Of a DNA stretch of 64,000 nt, positions 47,890 to 57,800 are shown piece by piece (positions within the stretch are counted from its first letter, which is position 1; each line of letters starts with the position of its first letter). The stretch covers positions 186,001 through 250,000 of the forward strand of contig NZ_VHIN01000009.1 in assembly GCF_009805585.1 (NCBI RefSeq). Direction: 5' to 3'. Under the pieces are notes generated by a model. The model saw only the letters and a program-made list of their open reading frames with translations. It was not told the DNA's origin and made no database searches. The position numbers were made by a program, and so were the translations under genes. Source of the stretch: Glutamicibacter sp. JC586 (GTDB lineage: Bacteria > Actinomycetota > Actinomycetes > Actinomycetales > Micrococcaceae).

Positions 47890-47895
47890 ACCCTA
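47890..47895 (-). promoter_or_regulatory. -10 element for leaderless MBL hydrolase operon
   Basis: TAGGGT on the minus strand ends 6 nt before the ATG at 47883. Confidence 0.5.
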
Positions 47896-47950
47896 GGCTT
47901 CGCGCCCCGCCAGTGCCAGCGCCAGACACGCATCCATGAGAAAAATTGGC

Positions 47951-47956
47951 TAAAAT
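47951..47956 (+). promoter_or_regulatory. Candidate -10 element of the Zur-like gene
   Basis: TAAAAT sits 77 bp upstream of the ATG at 48034, which would give a leader of about 70 nt. Confidence 0.35.
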
Positions 47957-48033
47957 TGAATGAAAGTACAGGTGATCACCCGGCAGTTTGGGTCGAACCG
48001 GTCCGCCACGAAGTCAAGGAATGGTGCACGTCG

Positions 48034-48441
48034 ATGTCCCAGCCAGAAACCCGGATTACCAAGCAACGCTTAGCTGTCGCGCAAGCGCTGAGCGAGATCG
48101 ATGATTTCGCCACCGCGCAGCAGCTACACCGTTGGCTGCAGGACTCCGAGAAGAAGGTTTCACTGGCGACGGTGTACCGTCTTTTGCAGTCTATGGCCGA
48201 CGACGGCTTAGTCGACGTGTTGCGCAGCGGGGACGGCGAGGCTCGCTTCCGCCAGTGCGTTACCGATACCCACCACCACCATCTGGTTTGCCGTTCTTGC
48301 TCAAAAACCGTGGAAGTCCAGGCCCCATCGGTCGAACGTTGGGCAGCCCGCGTCGCTGCAGAGCACGATTTCTCTGAACCTGAACACACCGTTGAAATCT
48401 ATGGCGTCTGCGCCGACTGCAGGGCAAAGAATAACGCCTAA
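48034..48441 (+). CDS. zur: Fur-family regulator, probably zinc-responsive Zur
   Basis: The protein has 135 residues. The N-terminal winged helix (RITKQRLAVAQALSEIDDFATAQQLHRWL) is followed by the dimer domain with the Fur His cluster (TDTHHHHLVCRSC) and two CxxC pairs (CRSC and CADC) that hold structural zinc. The metal site and the nearby metal ABC transporter genes (50165-51868) favour Zur over iron-sensing Fur. The ATG at 48034 is the only credible start; longer readings are shadows of the MBL gene. The upstream AAGGA is 13 nt away, so initiation signals are weak. Confidence 0.85.
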   Translation: MSQPETRITKQRLAVAQALSEIDDFATAQQLHRWLQDSEKKVSLATVYRLLQSMADDGLVDVLRSGDGEARFRQCVTDTHHHHLVCRSCSKTVEVQAPSVERWAARVAAEHDFSEPEHTVEIYGVCADCRAKNNA

Positions 48442-48560
48442 ACCTGAACCAGCAACAGGTCCAGATCGCCTCAATTCAGTGCTTGACCTGCAGCTCAATC
48501 GAGTTCTAAAAGTTATCCACTTGTCACCAAATATTCGAAGACATTTTCTATTAATCAGCG

Positions 48561-48566
48561 TAAACT
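48561..48566 (+). promoter_or_regulatory. -10 element for leaderless HNH nuclease gene
   Basis: TAAACT ends 6 nt before the ATG at 48573, inside an AT-rich stretch. Confidence 0.5.
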
Positions 48567-48572
48567 GATGTC

Positions 48573-50033
48573 ATGTCCGAAGCAAAGACGCCCGGAAGTG
48601 GCCTCTCATTTCAAGCGGATCAGCCGGATCTCGAAGTCCAGCTGATCCAGCTGCAAAAGACTTTGTCGTGGATCCAAGACCACGGCAATAAGGAAGACTG
48701 CGCTCAGGCCATCGAATCCATCGAAGGTGTCATTTCATCCCTGAACTGCTCGCAAGCAGGCCTAGCTCACCAGCTAGAGAAAGACGTTCTACGCGAGAAT
48801 GAAGAGCGCGGTACCAATCTTGATGATCAGGTACGCGGTGCGGCCAGTCGCGTTGCCATTGCCCGCAAGCGTTCCCAGCACGGTTCAAGAAACTACATGA
48901 CGAACTGTCGCATCCTCTTCGAAGACACACCTAACATTCTCGCCGCATACTCACGCGGCGAATTCACCGAAGCACAGATCCAAGCAATGCTGACTCCTCT
49001 GCAGGATGTTCCGCCACTGCGCCGGGCTGAGTTTGACTCGGTTTACGGACAGCATCCGGACATGTTTGAATCCATGGGACCCAAGCGGATCAAGGAAACG
49101 GTTGCCAATTACACCGTCAAATACGCCTCTGACCGGGAAGACAAGAAGCTCAAGGAAGCGAACGAGCATCGCTATGTTCGTTTCCGTACGGACCGTGAAG
49201 CCGGATGCGTTTTCGTCCAAGCACGCCTGCCCATCGTAGGTGGGCTCGGATTACAGATGTCGTTACGACAGCAGTCTTACAAGATCAAGAGCAAGGGCGA
49301 CCCTCGCAATCGAACGCAGATCCAGGCGGATCTGCTCTCCCGGTGCATGTTCATCGATGAAAACGGTGAAGAAACGATCAACGTCCAGCTAGGTCTGATC
49401 ATGACGGATAAGGCTCTGTTCATGGGTGATCGGGAACCTGCCTATTTGGAAGGTTACGGCTACATTCCAGCACAGACAGCGAGGGAATTGATTAGCGGAC
49501 AGTCCATTCCTAACGAGATGACTTTCGAAGAAATGGATGCAAATCTGACTCCAGAGAACATTGAGCGGATCGAAGTGGTCACTGAGATCATGCGCCTCTA
49601 TACGGCTCCGGGGGATCAAGAACTGATCGCAATGGATTCAAAAGCAAGGTTCTTCCCACCAAAACTCAAGAAGTTCATCAGAATTCGCGACCGGCACTGC
49701 CGCACCCCGTTCTGTGACGGGTTGGTCGAGGAAACGGACCATGTCACTCAGTTCGCACGCGGGGGCAAAACCAACGCGTCTAATTCCTTAGGCCGTTGCG
49801 AAATATGCAACAAGGCAAAGCAGGCCACCGGATGGTACGAGTACTCCGCGTTTAATGATCGCCATTCGATACTAATCTGCCCTGGTTCCAGCATGTCTTA
49901 CCGGTCCACCGCCCCGCCGGCGACTGGATACTTACATGAATCATTCCCACAACTTATGTGTGAATCCCAGTGGTTCAACTACTTCAAGGAACGACTTCAT
50001 CGACCTGTGGAGTTACGTTTGGTGGAGGCCTAG
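48573..50033 (+). CDS. DUF222 / HNH endonuclease domain protein (13E12-repeat family)
   Basis: The protein has 486 residues. The long helical DUF222 part (about residues 40-340) precedes a C-terminal HNH domain with IRDRHCRTPFCDGLVEETDHVTQFARGGKT, where the DH pair is the catalytic core, and the later C..C pair (CEICNKA) closes the zinc site. These proteins occur in many copies per actinobacterial genome (13E12 REP family in Mycobacterium), and their role is unknown; some are thought to be mobile. Codons such as AAG/GAA-rich runs and the AT-rich promoter differ from neighbours. It sits between zur and the metal transporter genes. Confidence 0.9.
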   Translation: MSEAKTPGSGLSFQADQPDLEVQLIQLQKTLSWIQDHGNKEDCAQAIESIEGVISSLNCSQAGLAHQLEKDVLRENEERGTNLDDQVRGAASRVAIARKRSQHGSRNYMTNCRILFEDTPNILAAYSRGEFTEAQIQAMLTPLQDVPPLRRAEFDSVYGQHPDMFESMGPKRIKETVANYTVKYASDREDKKLKEANEHRYVRFRTDREAGCVFVQARLPIVGGLGLQMSLRQQSYKIKSKGDPRNRTQIQADLLSRCMFIDENGEETINVQLGLIMTDKALFMGDREPAYLEGYGYIPAQTARELISGQSIPNEMTFEEMDANLTPENIERIEVVTEIMRLYTAPGDQELIAMDSKARFFPPKLKKFIRIRDRHCRTPFCDGLVEETDHVTQFARGGKTNASNSLGRCEICNKAKQATGWYEYSAFNDRHSILICPGSSMSYRSTAPPATGYLHESFPQLMCESQWFNYFKERLHRPVELRLVEA

Positions 50034-50164
50034 CCCTCAAATCATTAGTCGTGCGCTGTTCTTGCGTGACCGTATATTTGTCCCGCCCCGCACCGTTTTG
50101 CCCCCTACTTGGCGCCCGAGGACTATTCTCTGGCGCGGCAGGAGGTCAGCGGAGAGACAGTCAG

Positions 50165-51025
50165 CTAAACCTGATGACGACGTCGCGGCGAACGTACGTA
50201 TTCGATGCCACGGCACACTACATAAATCAAGAACGAAATAGTTGTGACATACGGGCTGATTGGCAATGAACCAGCCAGAGCCAGCAGGATGCCACCGACT
50301 ACGGCCAGTTCTGCAAACGCTATTGATAGTACGACGGTAAGTACTGGATTCGACGTCACTCTCATCGCCGCTGCAGCCGGAGTAATCAGCAATGCTAGGA
50401 CAAGCAGAGCACCTACCACCTGGATAGTCACTGCCACTGCCAAGGCCAAGATGACCATGAAGAAAATCGATAGCCCTGAAGTGCGCACGCCTCTAGCGTT
50501 GGCCACGACGGGATCAACCGATGCAAATGTCAGTGGTCTCCATACCAGGAGCAAAGCGAGAACCACAACGAGTGAGAGCACCAACATGCCGGTGAGTTGA
50601 ACGTTATCTACTGCGACAATTTGTCCGGTCAGCAGGCCGAATTTATTCGCACTCCTGCCCTCGTAGAGAGACAAGAACAAGATGCCTAGTCCCAAGCCGA
50701 AAGGCATCAGTACACCGGTAATGGAGTTTCGATCGCGCGCTCGGGTTCCCAAAAATCCAAGAATAAGCGCTGCAACCAGGGAGCCCAGCACAGAACCTGT
50801 GACCACGTCGGCGCCGATTAGCAAGGCAAACGCGGCGCCCGCGAATGACAGTTCGGCAATTCCATGAACGGCGAAGGCCATATCGCGCATCATGATAAAG
50901 ATGCCGATCAGTCCCCCAACAACGCCCAAAACTGCGCCGGCGATCAGTGAATTGGAGACCAAAGGCAGAAGTAACCCATAGTCGTCAAAATTAAATGCTT
51001 TATCGATGAAGTCCGAAAAGTTCAT
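50165..51025 (-). CDS. znuB: Metal ABC transporter permease (ZnuB/MntB-like)
   Basis: The protein has 286 residues and eight or nine helices. It belongs to the ABC-3 family: GAVLGVVGGLIGIFIMMRDMAFAVHGIAELSFAGAA is the signature loop region that contacts the ATPase, with LITPAAAAMRV late in the protein. Zn2+ or Mn2+ uptake is expected. It starts 9 bp after znuC. The neighbouring Fur-family gene with zinc CxxC pairs favours zinc. Confidence 0.88.
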   Translation of the reverse strand: MNFSDFIDKAFNFDDYGLLLPLVSNSLIAGAVLGVVGGLIGIFIMMRDMAFAVHGIAELSFAGAAFALLIGADVVTGSVLGSLVAALILGFLGTRARDRNSITGVLMPFGLGLGILFLSLYEGRSANKFGLLTGQIVAVDNVQLTGMLVLSLVVVLALLLVWRPLTFASVDPVVANARGVRTSGLSIFFMVILALAVAVTIQVVGALLVLALLITPAAAAMRVTSNPVLTVVLSIAFAELAVVGGILLALAGSLPISPYVTTISFLIYVVCRGIEYVRSPRRRHQV

Positions 51026-51034
51026 GTTTAGCCT

Positions 51035-51868
51035 CTACTTTCCGGTCTCTAGTTCGATGTCGTGTGCGTGATCGTGACCGTCGGCCGGCAATGGACCTGA
51101 GCCTTCTCCAGCAACAACCACAATCCGACCATTCACGCGCAGCACCTCAACCGGTGCACCGTAGAGATCAGTGAGCACTGAGCTCTGCATGACCTCATCG
51201 ACCGTGCCCAAATGGAACTTGCCCTGAGCCAGGTACAGTACTCGGTCAACATAAGGCAGAATTGGATTGATTTCATGCGTGACAAAAATTGCGGCGCTAT
51301 TACGTTCCACTGCCTGTCGATGTATTACTTCGCTAATGGCCTGCTGATGATGCAGGTCTAAGGACAGTAGAGGCTCGTCGCACAGAAGCACTCGAGGATT
51401 CCCAGCAAGTGCTTGAGCTGCACGAAGACGCTGCTGCTCGCCACCGGAGAGGTCCGATACCGCCCGATTGGCATAACCACTAGCGCCGACCATGTCCAGC
51501 AATTGATCAACTTGCTTGCGCACCGAGTTCCGCCCAATGCGAATACCCAACTTCGAACCGTCCAGACCCAGGGCAACGAGGTCCCGGGCACGCAACGGTA
51601 CGTTGTCGCCAAAGGGTCGTTGTTGCGGGATGAGGCCTACTTCAGCCGAACCACGACGTACCGGCGCGCCAGCAATTGATACCGACCCTCGGTTCAGTGA
51701 CGTGGTGCCGAGCATGGTGTTGATGAAGCTGGTTTTACCCGAACCATTAGGACCCAGCACAGCAAGAAATTCACCTGCATCGATGGAGAGGTTCAGTTCA
51801 TCCCAAAGCACACGGGACCCGTAAGCCAAGCGTGCGTCCTCAAAACGGACTATCGGGGTAGATGACAT
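51035..51868 (-). CDS. znuC: Metal ABC transporter ATP-binding protein (ZnuC/MntA-like)
   Basis: The protein has 277 residues. Walker A is GPNGSGKTSF (about residues 38-47), the signature is DLSGGEQQRLRAAQALA, Walker B is VLLCDEPLLSLD, and the switch is VTHEIN. The C-terminal tail is His/Asp-rich (ADGHDHAHD), a common metal-handling feature of zinc transporter ATPases. No gene for the periplasmic-type binding lipoprotein (ZnuA) is adjacent, so it must be elsewhere. A promoter-like TTGACG/TTTAGA pair lies between the start and the upstream terminator. Confidence 0.9.
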   Translation of the reverse strand: MSSTPIVRFEDARLAYGSRVLWDELNLSIDAGEFLAVLGPNGSGKTSFINTMLGTTSLNRGSVSIAGAPVRRGSAEVGLIPQQRPFGDNVPLRARDLVALGLDGSKLGIRIGRNSVRKQVDQLLDMVGASGYANRAVSDLSGGEQQRLRAAQALAGNPRVLLCDEPLLSLDLHHQQAISEVIHRQAVERNSAAIFVTHEINPILPYVDRVLYLAQGKFHLGTVDEVMQSSVLTDLYGAPVEVLRVNGRIVVVAGEGSGPLPADGHDHAHDIELETGK

Positions 51869-51912
51869 GGGCTGCTTTCTAAACTGCGCCGATCATCAGC
51901 GCGTCAACGACG

Positions 51913-51946
51913 AAAAAACTGCGGTGCCCATATCGGGCACCGCAGT
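51913..51946 (-). terminator. Rho-independent terminator between corC-like gene and znuC
   Basis: A 12-bp perfect stem (ACTGCGGTGCCC / GGGCACCGCAGT) with a 5-nt loop is followed on the minus strand by TTTTT. It separates the CorC-like operon from znuCB. Confidence 0.9.
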
Positions 51947-51999
51947 CAATGTTACCAGTTGCGATTCATTCGCAATACGCTCTCATAGGTGAGCTTCGC

Positions 52000-53073
52000 C
52001 TAGTTTCCCTGCTTCTCTGAACGAGGCGGCATAGCGCGCTTTCGAGTGGTGTCGGTAATTTCGCCGACCAGCACCTCGATCACGTCTTCCAAGAAGACCA
52101 CGCCAAGAGCTGCTCCGGAATCGTCAACGACCACCGAAAGGTGGTTGCCTTCCTGGCGCATTTCCTCCAGCGCGGCTTCAATTTCGGTATCCTGCCCCAG
52201 CTGACCCAACGGGTGCAGCGGAAGGTCCAAAAGAGGCTGAGTCGAATGCGCGTCGTCAATGAGCATGACATCCTTGACGTGCCAATAGCCCACGGGAATC
52301 TCATTCTTGGTGATCAGCATGCGCGAGAAGCCAGTCTTGCCGACTTTCTTCTCAAATTCGCGTGCCGTGGTCTGTCCCCATTCCAGCGTGAACAGATCAT
52401 CCAGCGGAACCATACAGTTGCGGGTAGTCACCGAGGAGAATTCCAGTGCCTTGGTCAAACGCAGTGCGTTGTCTTCATCCAAGGTACCTTCCTCCGAGGA
52501 GGTATCGATGATCGAACGCACTTCGTCGGCAGTGTATGAGCTGCTTACTTCATCTTTCGGCTCGATGCCGAAGGCGCGAAGGACAATATTTGCCATGCCG
52601 TTGAGCATCGCTGTGATCGGCGTGAGCACCTTGGAAAGTCCAACCAGCGGCATCGCCAAAAGCATCACAGCTTTGTCAGCCACAGAGACCGAAATGTTCT
52701 TCGGCACCATCTCACCAAAGGTGACGTGTAAGAAGGTCACCAGGACCAAAGCGATCAGGAACGCAACCGTGTCCGCTACCGACTCGGCCATGCCTAGATG
52801 AATCATCGGCTCGGCCAACAAGTGGTGAATCGCTGGTTCGGAAATATTCAGGATCAGCAACGAACATACGGTAATGCCCAACTGGCACACCGCAAGCATC
52901 ACCGAAACGTGTTCCATGGCGTACAAGGCGATTTTCGCGCGCTTGTTTCCTTCATCTGCCAACGGTTCGATCTGTGAACGGCGTGCGCTCATCACCGCAA
53001 ATTCGCCGGCAACAAAAAACGCGTTGGCGAGCAGCAAAACGACTAGCCAGATTAGGCCCATAAAATCATGCAT
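52000..53073 (-). CDS. DUF21/CBS membrane protein (CNNM/CorC-like), lacking CorC_HlyC domain
   Basis: The protein has 357 residues. The N-terminal DUF21 (CNNM) domain has four helices (LIWLVVLLLANAFFVAGEFAVMSARRSQIEPLADEGNKRA at the start). A CBS pair follows (about residues 200-335), ending FLEDVIEVLVGEITDTTRKR. The terminal CorC_HlyC domain of the longer paralogue is absent. The family is implicated in Mg2+/Co2+ transport or efflux. It overlaps the upstream paralogue by 8 bp and uses GGAGG about 10 nt before the ATG at 53073. Confidence 0.9.
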   Translation of the reverse strand: MHDFMGLIWLVVLLLANAFFVAGEFAVMSARRSQIEPLADEGNKRAKIALYAMEHVSVMLAVCQLGITVCSLLILNISEPAIHHLLAEPMIHLGMAESVADTVAFLIALVLVTFLHVTFGEMVPKNISVSVADKAVMLLAMPLVGLSKVLTPITAMLNGMANIVLRAFGIEPKDEVSSSYTADEVRSIIDTSSEEGTLDEDNALRLTKALEFSSVTTRNCMVPLDDLFTLEWGQTTAREFEKKVGKTGFSRMLITKNEIPVGYWHVKDVMLIDDAHSTQPLLDLPLHPLGQLGQDTEIEAALEEMRQEGNHLSVVVDDSGAALGVVFLEDVIEVLVGEITDTTRKRAMPPRSEKQGN

Positions 53074-54388
53074 TGTCGGCCTCCGATTCTGGTGCCGATG
53101 GTTCAAAGCGGACCTGGGCGATGCGTCGACCGTCCAACTCGGTCACGGTGAAAGTACCGTGCTCGGTGACAGCTTGGTCGTTAAGTTCAGCCAGACGGCC
53201 CAGCTCGGCGAGCATGAACCCGCCGATAGTTTCGTACGAGGATTCTTCGGGAATAACCTCACGATCGAAGTTTTCGTTCACCTGATCGGGTCGGAACATT
53301 CCGGGGAACAGCCAGCTACCGTTTGGCTGGGTGACTGCCTCTTCTTCGTCCTCGTCGTGTTCGTCGGAAACTTCGCCGACGATCTCTTCAACTAGGTCCT
53401 CAAGGGTCACCAGACCCGCGGTTCCACCGTACTCGTCCATTACGATGGCAATCTGGAACTCAGCGGCACGCAGTTGTTCCAGAAGCACATCGAGGTGAAT
53501 GGTCTCCGGAACGTAGAGTGCATCGCGAGCGAATTCGCCTACCTGCAAGGCTGCCCGGCGTTCACGCGGAACCGAAACAACGGCCTTGACGTGGCAAATC
53601 CCCTGAATCTCGTCACTTGAGCCCTCGATTACGGGGAAGCGTGAGAATCCGGTATCGGCGCTGACCTCAATCAGTTCCGATAATGGCGCCTGTGAATCGA
53701 TGGTCGACATCGAGGTGCGCGGAGTCATAACATCGGCCGCGGTGCGTTCGGAGAATTCAATGGTGGACTGAACAAAACGTGCAGTTTGCACGTCCAAGGT
53801 TCCCAGCTGTGCCGAACGACGCACGAGCGAGGCCAGCTCCTGTGAAGAACGCGCTGCAGAAATTTCTTCCTTGGCTTCAAGTCCGAAAAAACGATGAAGT
53901 ACGGCGTTGGAGAAACCGTTCAGCACCACGATCGTAGGTTTGAAGATTGCGGTGAATACCAATTGTGGTCGAGCCAGCAACTTACCTACGCGCATCGCTT
54001 GAGCGATGGCCATGTTCTTTGGAACCAATTCGCCAATGAGCATCGAAAGCAAGGTGGCCAGCACCAGAGCAACGATGACAGCAATGGCCATCGAGCTTGC
54101 TTCTGGAACACCGATCTTTTCCATCAAAGGTTCCAGCAAAGAGCTGATGGCTGGTTCAAGCACGTAACCGGTAAGCAACGTGGTCAGCGTGATGCCCAAT
54201 TGGCAGCTAGAAAGCTGAGTGGACAGTGAAGTTAAACATTGTAGAAGCGGCTTCGCACCAGCTTCTCCCCGATCAATGGCACTTTGTACGGTGCTTTTAT
54301 CGAGTGCAACCAGGGAGAATTCCACGGCCACGAAGAATCCTGTGCCAAGAATGAGCAACAGGCCAAAAAGAATGTAGAGCCAATCCAT
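53066..54388 (-). CDS. DUF21/CBS/CorC_HlyC membrane protein (CNNM/CorC-like)
   Basis: The protein has 440 residues. DUF21 helices ([32 protein letters not shown]) are followed by a CBS pair ([13 protein letters not shown]... and [26 protein letters not shown]) and a C-terminal CorC_HlyC domain ([18 protein letters not shown]...[18 protein letters not shown]). This is the full architecture used by magnesium-efflux or transport proteins, often named hemolysins without haemolytic activity. It is the first gene of the pair, and the shorter paralogue overlaps its end, so a heterodimer is possible. Confidence 0.92.
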   Translation of the reverse strand: MDWLYILFGLLLILGTGFFVAVEFSLVALDKSTVQSAIDRGEAGAKPLLQCLTSLSTQLSSCQLGITLTTLLTGYVLEPAISSLLEPLMEKIGVPEASSMAIAVIVALVLATLLSMLIGELVPKNMAIAQAMRVGKLLARPQLVFTAIFKPTIVVLNGFSNAVLHRFFGLEAKEEISAARSSQELASLVRRSAQLGTLDVQTARFVQSTIEFSERTAADVMTPRTSMSTIDSQAPLSELIEVSADTGFSRFPVIEGSSDEIQGICHVKAVVSVPRERRAALQVGEFARDALYVPETIHLDVLLEQLRAAEFQIAIVMDEYGGTAGLVTLEDLVEEIVGEVSDEHDEDEEEAVTQPNGSWLFPGMFRPDQVNENFDREVIPEESSYETIGGFMLAELGRLAELNDQAVTEHGTFTVTELDGRRIAQVRFEPSAPESEADNA

Positions 54389-54817
54389 CGGTGGTTACCG
54401 CCACCTGTTCATTGACATCAAGAAGTGAGGTTCAGTGCCGCTAAAACGGCAACTAGAAGGCTCCAATAGGGAGCTAGAACCTGTTGAACATGGACTGTGT
54501 TGGCCGGCACTGCGCCCGTGGGCGGCACGCCGGCTTGGAGAGTGTGATTCCATAGTGCGATTAAGTCTATCGAACGATCACCTTTTGTGCACCACATTGA
54601 AATTGTGTCTTTTAGCGGTAGCGGAATCACGCTGAGTGGAATGTTATACATGACACTTTCGTGAGATTACATACGTGCCGTGGCCAAGCGGGCACAAAAG
54701 TCACTAGACTGGTGCGCAGGTCTAGAAATCTTGTGAGCCGAAGTGGTCGATTCACGTCCTCGGAAGACCATCGGCTCAAGCTAGAACAACGTAGAAATCA
54801 GGGAAGAGGCGTTGCAC
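54389..54817. other. 429-bp divergent region between corC-like gene and kgd
   Basis: No gene is seen. A TAGACT box (54705-54710) in a promoter-like context lies about 107 bp before the kgd start and would give a leader of about 100 nt. An imperfect hairpin (GAGCCGA.TGGTC / GACCA.TCGGCTC) occupies about 54735-54777 within that leader. The 54560-54670 part is AT-rich and probably carries promoter elements for either side. Confidence 0.5.
54705..54710 (+). promoter_or_regulatory. Candidate -10 element of kgd
   Basis: TAGACT precedes the kgd start by about 107 bp. It is the best -10-like box in the region. Confidence 0.4.
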
Positions 54818-57800
54818 GTGCCAGAGCAAGCACACCACCGACTTACTGAAGAGTTTGGTGGAAACGAGTGGCTAGTAGACGAGCTGTTCGAACAGTATCT
54901 CGTCGACAAGAACTCGGTAGATAAGAAATGGTGGGATATTTTCGAATCTCTCGCCGCCGACAAAAAGGCACCGGCAGCGCAGCCGAAGCCTGCGGCGCAA
55001 GCAGCACCGGCCAGCAAGGGGCAAGCCGAACCACGCGCTGCAGCCCAGGCTCGACCAGCTGAGCCAGCTCCCGCGCCGGCGTCCAAGCCAGCACCCGATC
55101 CAGCACCAGCAGCTGAAGAAAAGAAAGCTGAACCAGCACCGAAGACCACGCCAATTCCGGCGCAGGCTCCCAAGGCTGCACCTTCCACCGAACTTTTCGG
55201 TGAGGAAAAGCGCACCCCACTGCGCGGGCCAATGAAGGCCATCGCCACCAACATGGATGCCAGCCTCACCGTGCCAACCGCAACCACAGTGCGCGCGGTT
55301 CCAGCCAAGGTGATGATCGACAACCGCATCGTCATCAACAACCACCTCAAGCGTGCGCGCGGTGGCAAGATTTCCTTCACCCACTTGATCGGCTTCGCCG
55401 TGATTCGTGCGTTGAAGCAGATCCCTTCGATGAACGTCACCTACGATGTGATCGACAAGAAGCCAACCGCCATCCAGCCGGCACATGTGAACTTTGGTAT
55501 CGCCATCGACATGCCAAAGCCAGATGGCACCCGCATGCTGGCAGTGCCAAATGTCAAGGCTGCCGAAACCCTGAGCTTCAACGAGTTCTGGGCTACCTAC
55601 GAAGATTTGATCAAGCGCGCGCGTGGCAACAAGCTGACCGCTGATGATTACGCAGGTACCACCGTCTCGCTGACCAACCCAGGTGGCATCGGTACCGTTC
55701 ACTCGGTTCCACGTCTGTCCAAGGGCCAGGCAGCGATCATCGGTGTTGGCGCACTTGAATACCCAGCTGAATTCCGCGGCTCTTCGGAGAAGACCGTGGC
55801 AAGCCTGGGCATCGGTAAGCACATCACCCTGACCTCCACCTACGACCACCGCGTGATTCAGGGTGCAGGTTCGGGCGAATTCCTGAAGCTGGTTGAATCG
55901 CTGTTGCTCGGTGAGCAGGGCTTCTACGACGAGATCTTCGAGCAGCTTCGTATTCCTTACGAGCCGGTTCGCTGGGCCGTTGACAACCAGGTCGACATCG
56001 ACCTGCAGGTCAACAAGGTCGCTCGCATTCAGCACCTGATCAACTCCTACCGGGAGCGCGGCCATCTGATGGCCGACATCAACCCACTGGAATACGTTCA
56101 GCGCAAGCACCCAGATCTGGACATCAACAACTACGGCCTGACCCTGTGGGATCTGGACCGCGAGTGGATCACCGGCGGACTGGGCGGCCGCGATCGCGCA
56201 CTATTGCGCGATATCCTCGGCACCCTGCGTGATGCCTACTGCCGTACCATCGGCACCGAGTACATGCACCTGCAGAACCCGGTCGAACGTGAATGGTTCC
56301 AGGACAAGCTGGAGTCACGCTACGCCAAGCCAACCCGCGAAGAGCAGCTACGCATTCTCTCGAAGCTGAACTCCGCTGAGGCTTTTGAGACCTTCTTGCA
56401 GACCAAGTTCGTGGGACAGAAGCGCTTCAGCCTTGAAGGTGGCGAGTCGCTGATTCCACTGCTGGACGCCATCATTTCCGATGCTGCCGATGATCAGCTG
56501 GACGAGGTAGCCATCGGTATGGCTCACCGCGGACGCCTGAACGTACTGACCAACATTGCTGGCAAGACCTACGCACAGGTCTTCCGCGAATTTGAAGGCA
56601 CCGCTACCCCAGGTTCGGTCCAGGGTTCGGGAGACGTGAAGTACCACTTGGGTACCGAAGGTTCCTACACCTCGGATGCCGGCAACCAGACCAAGGTGTA
56701 CTTGGCTGCCAACCCATCGCACCTAGAAGCGGTTGACCCAGTACTTGAAGGCATCACTCGTGCCAAGCTTGACCGCTTGGGATCGAAGAACGAAGTACTG
56801 CCAATTTTGGTTCACGGCGACGCGGCCTTCGCAGGCCAGGGTGTGGTTTCCGAGGTGCTGGCGATGAGCCAGCTGCCTGGTTACAAGACCGGTGGTACCG
56901 TGCACGTGATCGTGAACAACCAGATCGGTTTCACCACCGCGCCAAGTTCATCGCGCTCTTCGGTGTACGCCTCGGATGTTGCTCGCACCGTTCAGGCACC
57001 GATCTTCCACGTCAACGGTGATGATCCAGAGGCAGTGGTCCACGTGGGCCAGCTGGCTTTCGAGTACCGCCAGAAGTTCGGCAAGGACGTCGTCATCGAT
57101 CTGGTGTGCTACCGCCGCCGCGGTCACAACGAAGGCGACGATCCTTCGATGACCCAGCCGATCATGTACAACCTGATCGAAGCCAAGCGCTCCACCCGCA
57201 AGCTGTACACCGAAGCCCTCGTTGGTCGCGGTGACATCACGCAGGAAGAAGCCGAGCACGTTTTGGCCGAGTACAAGGAGAACCTGGAGCGCATCTTCGC
57301 TGAGACGCATGCCGCCCAGACTTCCCCGATCCCGATCATCACCCCGGGCTCGACCATCAACGACCTGGAGAAGCCATTCGCTCAGGCTGCCGACGAAAAC
57401 ACCGTCGATGGCGCCCGCGGTTCGGCCATCTCGGCTCAGACCTTGGCACATATCGGCGCAGCTCACCTTCAGTTCCCTGAGGGCTTCACCATGCACACCA
57501 AGCTGAAGTCCTTGCTGGAGCGTCGCGAGAAGATGTCCCGTGAAGGAGGCATCGACTGGGGCTTCGCTGAAATCGCTGCCCTGGGCTCGCTGTCCATGGA
57601 AGGCGTGCCGGTTCGTCTAGCTGGCCAGGACTCACGTCGTGGCACCTTCGTTCAGCGTCACTCGGTCTTCCACGACCGCGAGAATGACAACGAGTGGTAC
57701 CCACTGCACAACCTCTCCGAGGACCAGGCGCCACTGTGGATCTACGACTCACTACTCTCCGAATACGCGGCGTTGGGCTTCGAATACGGTTACTCGGTAG

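Noticed and set aside
51869-51912. Zur box in the znuC promoter
   Set aside because: No match to the known actinobacterial Zur palindrome (TGAAAATGATTTTCA-like) was seen.
54872-56110. Open 412-codon reading frame on the minus strand inside kgd
   Set aside because: It is the mirror of a highly conserved, codon-biased gene; the translation has no family features.
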